From Coniochaeta sp. PMI_546 (Eukaryota > Ascomycota > Sordariomycetes > Coniochaetales > Coniochaetaceae), in assembly GCA_021432605.1 (NCBI GenBank), contig MU271144.1, positions 496,001-560,000 on the forward strand: 64,000 nucleotides of DNA, written 5' to 3'. The notes beneath the pieces were generated by a model that saw only the letters and a program-made list of their open reading frames with translations, did not search any database and had not been told where the DNA came from. Made by a program: the position numbers and the translations under genes. Below, piece after piece: positions 63,356 through 64,000 of this stretch. Position 1 is the stretch's first letter. The number at the start of each line of letters is the position of its first letter.

Positions 63356-64000
63356 CTTGCCGGCGGGTGTGGTGAGGTCGTCGGTGATGTTCGAGGGTGT
63401 CGTTGAAGGTCGGTCCGCGGTCAACGAAATATTTTGGTGAAATTCGTGTGGGCTCTTTTTTCCGTAGGGTTTCCGAGGACCACGTGACTGCCGCCGTGAA
63501 ATCGGCCGTCAAATTCAGAGGTATGTGGGGGCCTTTGCCATGTCGGTCCGTGCGTCGATGCGCTAATGCTGCTTAGACTAATAACACTTGCTTGTTTGTT
63601 GGTTCGATTCCTCCACTGCACAGGGAGGTGAAGTTTGGAGGTCATAATAGACAAGGACTTTGAAAGCACCAATGTGTAAGAGACCCTGGGTCTCAGTCTC
63701 TGATATATATGTAATGCTGCTAGTGACTTCAACGTGAATCTCTCATGCTGCGGTTGAAATACCCTTTATGCTCCACCACCTAGGTAGATTCCAAAGGCGA
63801 TTTGCCAGAGTCCAAGGGAAATGCAGGCCGTGTGCGAGTGGTCTCTGTCTTGTACCACGCCTCTCAAAGCAAAGAATGCGTCTTGTCGCGATCTGAGGCT
63901 GTGTCCGCATTTCATAGACGTACTCTTGCGTTCGAGTCCCGTTAGCTGAGGCGTGATCCATACCCCACTCTGATTGGCTACCGACTAGAGCTTCCGCGGA
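63356..64000. promoter_or_regulatory. RPL9 upstream region to window edge
   Basis: The ~645 bp upstream of the RPL9 ATG contain its promoter, inferred from position. No gene is seen up to the edge. GGTTCGATTCC at 63600-63610 resembles a tRNA T-loop but has no matching stems. Confidence 0.45.

Noticed and set aside
63590-63625. tRNA T-loop-like GGTTCGATTCC near the right edge
   Set aside because: The bases around it do not pair into a T-stem, and no acceptor, D or anticodon arm can be laid out upstream.
1-64000. Transposons, LTR elements, CRISPR arrays, rRNA genes
   Set aside because: I looked for reverse transcriptase, integrase or transposase motifs, long terminal or inverted repeats, regular spacer arrays and rRNA-like blocks and saw none. 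Very degenerate relics in the 43-45 kb stretch cannot be excluded by eye.

Overview
This window looks like nuclear DNA of a filamentous ascomycete (Pezizomycotina, most likely Sordariomycetes). Genes lie on both strands. Many coding regions are split by short introns of about 50-110 nt with GT...AG ends and CTAAC/CTGAC-type branch sites. The proteins are typical of that group: a Zn2Cys6 regulator, a large DUF1765 protein, a NACHT-WD40 NOD-like receptor, an ACR3 arsenite carrier, a She3-like coiled-coil protein and small secreted proteins. I saw no transposon, LTR element, CRISPR array, rRNA or convincing tRNA. The genus cannot be read from the sequence alone.

Layout, left to right. 1-6.5 kb: a Zn2Cys6 (Upc2-like) factor cut by the left edge, divergent from a cystathionine gamma-lyase, then a small secreted protein. 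6.5-11.2 kb: a DUF1765 gene whose stop codon is followed in the same frame by 137 more sense codons of charged, helical sequence. 13.3-18.7 kb: an oleate hydratase and an ACR3 transporter, transcribed divergently across 2.3 kb. 19.2-27.1 kb: a five-exon fructosamine-kinase-family gene, divergent from a 1694-residue SesB-like hydrolase/NACHT/WD40 receptor. 28.5-43 kb: a dense housekeeping block with a small Ser-rich conserved protein, the nucleolar RNA-binding protein Nop12, the Rpd3L subunit Dep1/Sds3, cytochrome oxidase assembly factor Coa3, the polyadenylation factor Pta1/symplekin and the oligosaccharyltransferase catalytic subunit Stt3. 43-46 kb: a gene-poor stretch containing a 91-residue secreted protein with eight cysteines, visible only after removing an intron. 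46.3-52.2 kb: a 1014-residue protein I do not recognise and a She3-like coiled-coil protein. 54.4-64 kb: mitochondrial glycine cleavage T-protein, V-ATPase subunit H, a signal-peptide/single-membrane-span surface protein with Cys-rich modules, and ribosomal protein uL6 (Rpl9).

No operon-like logic is expected or seen. The functional themes are ordinary cell biology (mRNA 3'-end processing, chromatin, ribosome, glycosylation, V-ATPase, mitochondrial enzymes) interleaved with accessory environmental genes (arsenite efflux, oleate hydratase, NLR, secreted proteins). Exon junctions were worked out by hand from splice signals and reading-frame continuity. In every multi-exon model given, exon lengths sum to an open frame, but junctions have not been checked against RNA. 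The points that most deserve a second look are the in-frame extension behind the DUF1765 stop, the eight-cysteine secreted protein, the bacterial-type oleate hydratase, the NLR, and the stop-free, multiple-of-three first intron of RPL9.
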